This document shows, piece after piece, positions 7,277 to 9,808 of a stretch of 9,808 bases of DNA. Each line of letters opens with the position of its first letter. Positions within the stretch are counted from its first letter, which is position 1. The translations under genes were made by a program, and so were the position numbers. The DNA is taken from positions 1-9,808 of the forward strand of contig CANTHI010000095.1 in NCBI GenBank assembly GCA_947653505.1, read 5' to 3'. The notes under the pieces were generated by a model. The model ran no database searches. It was not told where the DNA came from and saw nothing but the letters and a program-made list of their open reading frames with translations. Source of the stretch: an uncultured Eubacterium sp. Lineage in GTDB: Bacteria > Bacillota_A > Clostridia > Lachnospirales > Lachnospiraceae.

Positions 7277-8725
7277 ATGAAAGAAAGAGAAATAAGTTTG
7301 CTGGAATTGCTGACAGAGATCATGCTGCGCTGGAGGATGATCCTTGTGTGGATGGCTGTGGGAGCAGTTCTGGCAGGGGCATTTAGTTATGTCCGTTCGC
7401 GTGCTGCGGCGGAAAATGCCGCAACAGTGGAACAGGCTCAGACGGAGCTGATACAGGATCCGTCTGGGCTGGAAAGCCTGCTGACAGACCAGCAGCTGCA
7501 AAATGTAAGGTATGTGACGGATTATGAGGCTGTGTACAAAGACAAGCTGGATTATTATGAAAAATCACTGCTGATGCAGCTGGATGCGAACTGTGTGCAG
7601 AAGACGAATCTGACCTTTTATGTAGATGCCGCGAACTGGCGGCGTGCTGCGGAAATAGAAAAGTCATATGAAGATCTGATACAAAGCGGGGAGCTGGGCG
7701 GATATGCTGCCAGCCGGATTCATGGAGAAAGCGCTTCCGCTGTCAACGAGGCGGTTTCCTTAGCGCGTGGTTCGGGCAGTCTTGCGGAAGGCACGGATTC
7801 TTTCCGGATCTGTATTGTCCATTATGATAAGTCAGTGATGCGGGAGATAGCCGGAGCAGTCATCCGTTTTCTGGAAGAAAAGCATGACCGGATCGAAGAG
7901 GCAATGGGGGAACATAAGATCGCAGTTGTGAATCAGGCGGAAGCAGAGACCGCGGACCTGGGTGTTTTAGAGCGGCAGAAAAATATCGTGGATGATATTG
8001 CCGCTATGGAAACGGCGATTTTACAGTATAAGGATGCGTTTACGGCAGAGGAACAGCAGTATTATGATATTCTGACAAAAAAATCAGCGGATGGAGATAA
8101 AGATGGTGTAAAAAAGGAGAGCAGTCCTGCTGAAGCTGGCGGGAAAACGTCTGCGGGTATCAGCATAAAGTATGTGATACTGGGAATGTTTCTGGCAGTA
8201 TTTTTCTATTTATTTGTTTTTTTCATGCGTTACGTATGCAGTCAGAAATTGTGTGCTTCGGACAGTCTGCAGGAATTGTATGGGATTCCGCAGCTTGGTC
8301 TGATTCCGCGGCAGCAGGAGGGCAGGAGGCCGTTCGCTTTTGTTGACCAGTGGATTCTGTCGCTCCGTGACAGCGGCAGACGCAGGTTTTCCAGAGATGA
8401 AGCGGTGCGGCTGTCCGCTGCTGCCGTGAAGATGGCTGCTGTCAGGGAGGGCACCGGAAAGATTTGTCTGGCAGGCTGCGGTCTTACGGGACAGGCTTTG
8501 GAGGTCTGTGAGACGATCAGGGAGGAACTTGCCAGAGAGGGCATTCAGGCAGAGATTCTGAACAATATCCTGTATGATGCACAGGCGATGTGCGGTCTGG
8601 AAGGGACAGGCGCGGCGGTGCTGGTGGAGCGTGCTCAATTTACGCTTTACAGCGAGATTGTCAGGGAAACGGAACTGCTCAGACGGCAGGGGATAACAGT
8701 ATTGGGCGGTATTATCACAGTTTAA
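7277..8725 (+). CDS. Wzz-like polysaccharide co-polymerase fused to a degenerate BY-kinase-like domain
   Basis: A 482-residue membrane protein expected to set chain length or support export of a surface polysaccharide. A short cytoplasmic N-terminus (ISLLELLTEIMLRWR) leads into helix 1 (about 21-39). A large, mostly helical extracytoplasmic region of about 40-295 follows. Helix 2 (about 299-320) ends near a QELYGIPQLGLIP motif, as in Wzz/CapA-type co-polymerases. Residues about 340-482 resemble a bacterial tyrosine kinase in outline: an arginine-rich lead-in, a beta strand, a helix, and a VLGGIITV final strand. The usual Walker A loop is replaced by KICLAGCGLTGQ (395-406) with no GK(S/T), Walker A' is not seen, and no tyrosine cluster ends the chain. 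It is therefore probably catalytically dead. ATG 7277 is chosen because GGAGGAG (7267-7273) precedes it; GTG 7220 would add 19 non-family residues. Confidence 0.8.
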   Translation: MKEREISLLELLTEIMLRWRMILVWMAVGAVLAGAFSYVRSRAAAENAATVEQAQTELIQDPSGLESLLTDQQLQNVRYVTDYEAVYKDKLDYYEKSLLMQLDANCVQKTNLTFYVDAANWRRAAEIEKSYEDLIQSGELGGYAASRIHGESASAVNEAVSLARGSGSLAEGTDSFRICIVHYDKSVMREIAGAVIRFLEEKHDRIEEAMGEHKIAVVNQAEAETADLGVLERQKNIVDDIAAMETAILQYKDAFTAEEQQYYDILTKKSADGDKDGVKKESSPAEAGGKTSAGISIKYVILGMFLAVFFYLFVFFMRYVCSQKLCASDSLQELYGIPQLGLIPRQQEGRRPFAFVDQWILSLRDSGRRRFSRDEAVRLSAAAVKMAAVREGTGKICLAGCGLTGQALEVCETIREELAREGIQAEILNNILYDAQAMCGLEGTGAAVLVERAQFTLYSEIVRETELLRRQGITVLGGIITV

Positions 8726-8740
8726 GGTGATCGGGAACTA

Positions 8741-8773
8741 TGCGGCGGTCTTTTCCGCAGTGGTGATTTTTTT
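8741..8773 (+). terminator. Weak candidate terminator after the co-polymerase gene
   Basis: TGCGG (8741-8745) pairs with CCGCA (8755-8759) around a nine-base loop, and a run of seven T (8767-8773) follows seven bases later. It begins 16 bases after the co-polymerase stop, where the operon could end. The stem is short and the T-run is not adjacent, so the call is uncertain. Confidence 0.3.
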
Positions 8774-9000
8774 CCGTATACAAGGAACATCCTTCGGAGC
8801 TGTTTTATTTGTGCATTTAATTCTGGTAAGCATTCCGGTAAATGAAAAGTGGTATGAGTATGAGGGATGGCTGTGTGATGTGTCTGGTTATTTTGTGGTA
8901 TTTGTTAAATGTGGATATTTTACAGGCGTCGGTTCATATTTACAGTCAGTTTTAAGCAAGAAGTTCTAAGCATTCTGTATCTGCGTTATGGTACTGGACG

Positions 9001-9072
9001 GGCGCGGCACCTACTACCCAATGGGGTATACTATTCGCTCTGGCTAACGCCAGCAGTTAAAGGTGCCGCTTC
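9001..9072. repeat. Nested inverted-repeat element with three-way-junction folding potential
   Basis: GCGGCACCT (9004-9012) and AGGTGCCGC (9061-9069) form a perfect nine-base outer stem. Inside it sit two perfect five-base hairpins with four-base loops: TACCC-AATG-GGGTA (9015-9028) and CTGGC-TAAC-GCCAG (9040-9053). Together they fold as a compact three-way junction in single-stranded DNA or RNA. GCCG-CTT-CGGC at 9065-9075 could compete with the outer stem. No coding gene is evident here. The form suits a dispersed structured repeat, a mobile-element end or a small RNA, but I cannot name a family. Confidence 0.55.
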
Positions 9073-9114
9073 GGCTTGCAATACTTTTAAAAACTATCCG
9101 GCGTTCTTATAGTC

Positions 9115-9132
9115 AAAATAGTGTGCTATTTT
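9115..9132. terminator. AT-rich palindrome between convergent genes, possible terminator of the HNH gene
   Basis: AAAATAG (9115-9121) and CTATTTT (9126-9132) are exact reverse complements with a four-base loop. The palindrome overlaps the stop codon of the minus-strand HNH gene by two bases. Read on the minus strand it ends in TTTT, so it could act as a weak terminator there. The low GC of the stem makes this uncertain. Confidence 0.35.
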
Positions 9133-9712
9133 AGCCGTTACGGGATGTCTGCTGTAATATATGAATGTTTATTAGTTCCTTAATTTTATCTGAATGTTTT
9201 TGGCTTTCCTGCATTAAGCTATGCAATTTACGGCAGTTTTCCCAATGCTGTTCCCACATTTGTGTACCGGTAATTTTTTCAAAATCCAGTCTGACTGGTG
9301 CATAATGCTGTTCAAATTCTTCTAATCTGGCGACACGATGTTCAATATCTGGAATTTGTCGTGCATGTGGAGAAAGAGAAGCATTGCCAAGCATCCATGT
9401 TTTCCAGTGCTTATTGCCCTTGCTTTGGTTACATTTTCCGCAGGAAGGTACCAGATTGTGGATTTCAGAAATATAACCAGTAGGTCTTTTGTCTTTTACT
9501 AAAGGACGAAAATGATCCCATTCAGTATATGGATCACCGCAATACGCACAGGTTATATGATTTTTATTCATTCCCAATGTCTGTAGTACATCTTCAATTT
9601 CTTCGTCTGTAGGGATGATTACAGGAATAATTCCGTTTACAAAGGCATTTGTGATACTTGAAGTGCGCCCTGTGATTGTAACAGGTGCAGGCATTTTAAA
9701 TATTTTCTTCAT
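9131..9712 (-). CDS. HNH endonuclease, probable restriction or defence nuclease
   Basis: A 193-residue protein with a clear HNH fold. C55 and C58 (CAYC), then W65-D66-H67, GYISEIHNLVP (N86), and C91 and C94 in SCGKCNQSKGNK follow in order. The four cysteines should bind structural zinc, H67 is the likely general base, and N95 is the second signature residue with the metal site. The N-terminus carries a TGRTSSITNAFVNGIIP segment and the C-terminus (about 110-193) is helical with many charged residues, perhaps for target binding or subunit contact. I chose the ATG at 9712 because GAGGA stands seven bases upstream. The same frame stays open to the window edge, so a longer N-terminus is possible. 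I recall similar stand-alone HNH proteins beside DNA methyltransferases or ATPases, but the partner would lie beyond the window. Its relation to the polysaccharide genes is only one of position. Confidence 0.82.
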   Translation of the reverse strand: MKKIFKMPAPVTITGRTSSITNAFVNGIIPVIIPTDEEIEDVLQTLGMNKNHITCAYCGDPYTEWDHFRPLVKDKRPTGYISEIHNLVPSCGKCNQSKGNKHWKTWMLGNASLSPHARQIPDIEHRVARLEEFEQHYAPVRLDFEKITGTQMWEQHWENCRKLHSLMQESQKHSDKIKELINIHILQQTSRNG

Positions 9713-9758
9713 AGGTGATTCCTCGTGATTTGCTGGTGGCAGTTTTGGGCTTCTATAG

Positions 9759-9808
9759 CTAAAGATTCCGGTCATTTCTCTCAATGCATTCGGTAAAGAG
9801 AAACATGC
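9759..9808 (-). CDS. Possible 3' end of a gene upstream of the HNH gene, cut by window edge
   Basis: In a different frame from the HNH gene, the minus strand is open from the edge to TAG at 9761-9759 (ending TECIERNDRNL). The gap to the HNH start would be 46 bases, a spacing normal for an operon. Only about 15 codons are visible, so this is a candidate and no function can be given. Confidence 0.2.
   Translation of the reverse strand, partial: MFLFTECIERNDRNL

Larger units (their letters stand above)
8726..9130. other. Gene-poor stretch with a doubtful 80-codon frame and structured DNA
   Basis: This is the only stretch over 300 bases without a convincing gene. A frame from GTG 8727 to TAA 8969 would give an 80-residue, hydrophobic-started product. 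It begins two bases after the co-polymerase stop, has only a weak AAGG-like site directly against its start, contains a possible terminator, and matches no family I know. It may be a decayed start of a further polysaccharide gene. From about 9001 the stretch holds the nested inverted repeats listed separately, and it ends with an AT-rich palindrome after the HNH gene. Confidence 0.45.

Noticed and set aside
9001..9072. Integron attC site
   Set aside because: The nested stems are reminiscent of attC, but the end motifs do not match the GTTRRRY/RYYYAAC core sites and no integrase is seen.
8909..9112. 67-codon plus-strand frame across the nested repeats
   Set aside because: It has no ribosome binding site, is read through palindromic DNA, and looks like translation of a structured element.
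1..9808. CRISPR array, tRNA, rRNA or transposase
   Set aside because: No regularly spaced direct repeats, no cloverleaf or rRNA-like sequence and no transposase motifs were seen on either strand.

Overview
The window looks like a chromosomal segment of a low-to-medium GC Firmicute, most likely a gut clostridium of the Lachnospiraceae type. The reasons are strong GGAGG-type ribosome binding sites, the codon style, a COG2509-type FAD dehydrogenase, a PrpR_N-like regulator start and a Cache-type membrane sensor. This is inference from style; no marker gene settles the species.

Layout. (1) 1-720, minus strand: the N-terminal 240 residues of a membrane sensor that runs off the left edge. It is divergent from (2) 949-2322, plus strand: a COG2509-like FAD-dependent dehydrogenase with a four-cysteine motif. 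The 228-base gap between them carries two back-to-back sigma-A-like promoters and a perfect inverted repeat in the sensor leader. (3) 2508-3380, plus: a ROK-family fructokinase with its zinc site. (4) 3442-3564: only the first 40 codons of a PrpR_N-like regulator, ending at a sharp junction near 3562. (5) About 3563-5958: a visibly AT-rich block with the C-terminal part of a Wzy/O-antigen-ligase-type polymerase and a full asparagine-synthase-like amidotransferase, which overlap by 13 bases. (6) 6072-8725: a GC-richer block with a WbpE/WlbC-like nucleotide-sugar aminotransferase and a Wzz-like polysaccharide co-polymerase. The latter ends in what looks like a BY-kinase fold without its ATP-binding motif. 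(7) 8726-9130: no convincing gene, but a possible terminator and a compact element of nested inverted repeats. (8) 9131-9712, minus: an HNH endonuclease, probably part of a restriction or defence unit that continues past the right edge.

How it works together. Regions 5 and 6 are parts of a surface-polysaccharide locus: polymerisation, amidation, amino-sugar synthesis and chain-length control. The locus is incomplete: no glycosyltransferase, flippase or initiating transferase is present, the polymerase is headless, and base composition changes abruptly at its edges. The best reading is a recombination mosaic in which a foreign or rearranged polysaccharide segment has replaced most of a regulator gene. 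I see no rRNA, tRNA, CRISPR array or transposase. I did not find a convincing wholly new system. The points most worth following are the 3562 junction, the pseudo-kinase co-polymerase, the structured element at 9001-9072 and the edge-cut HNH unit.
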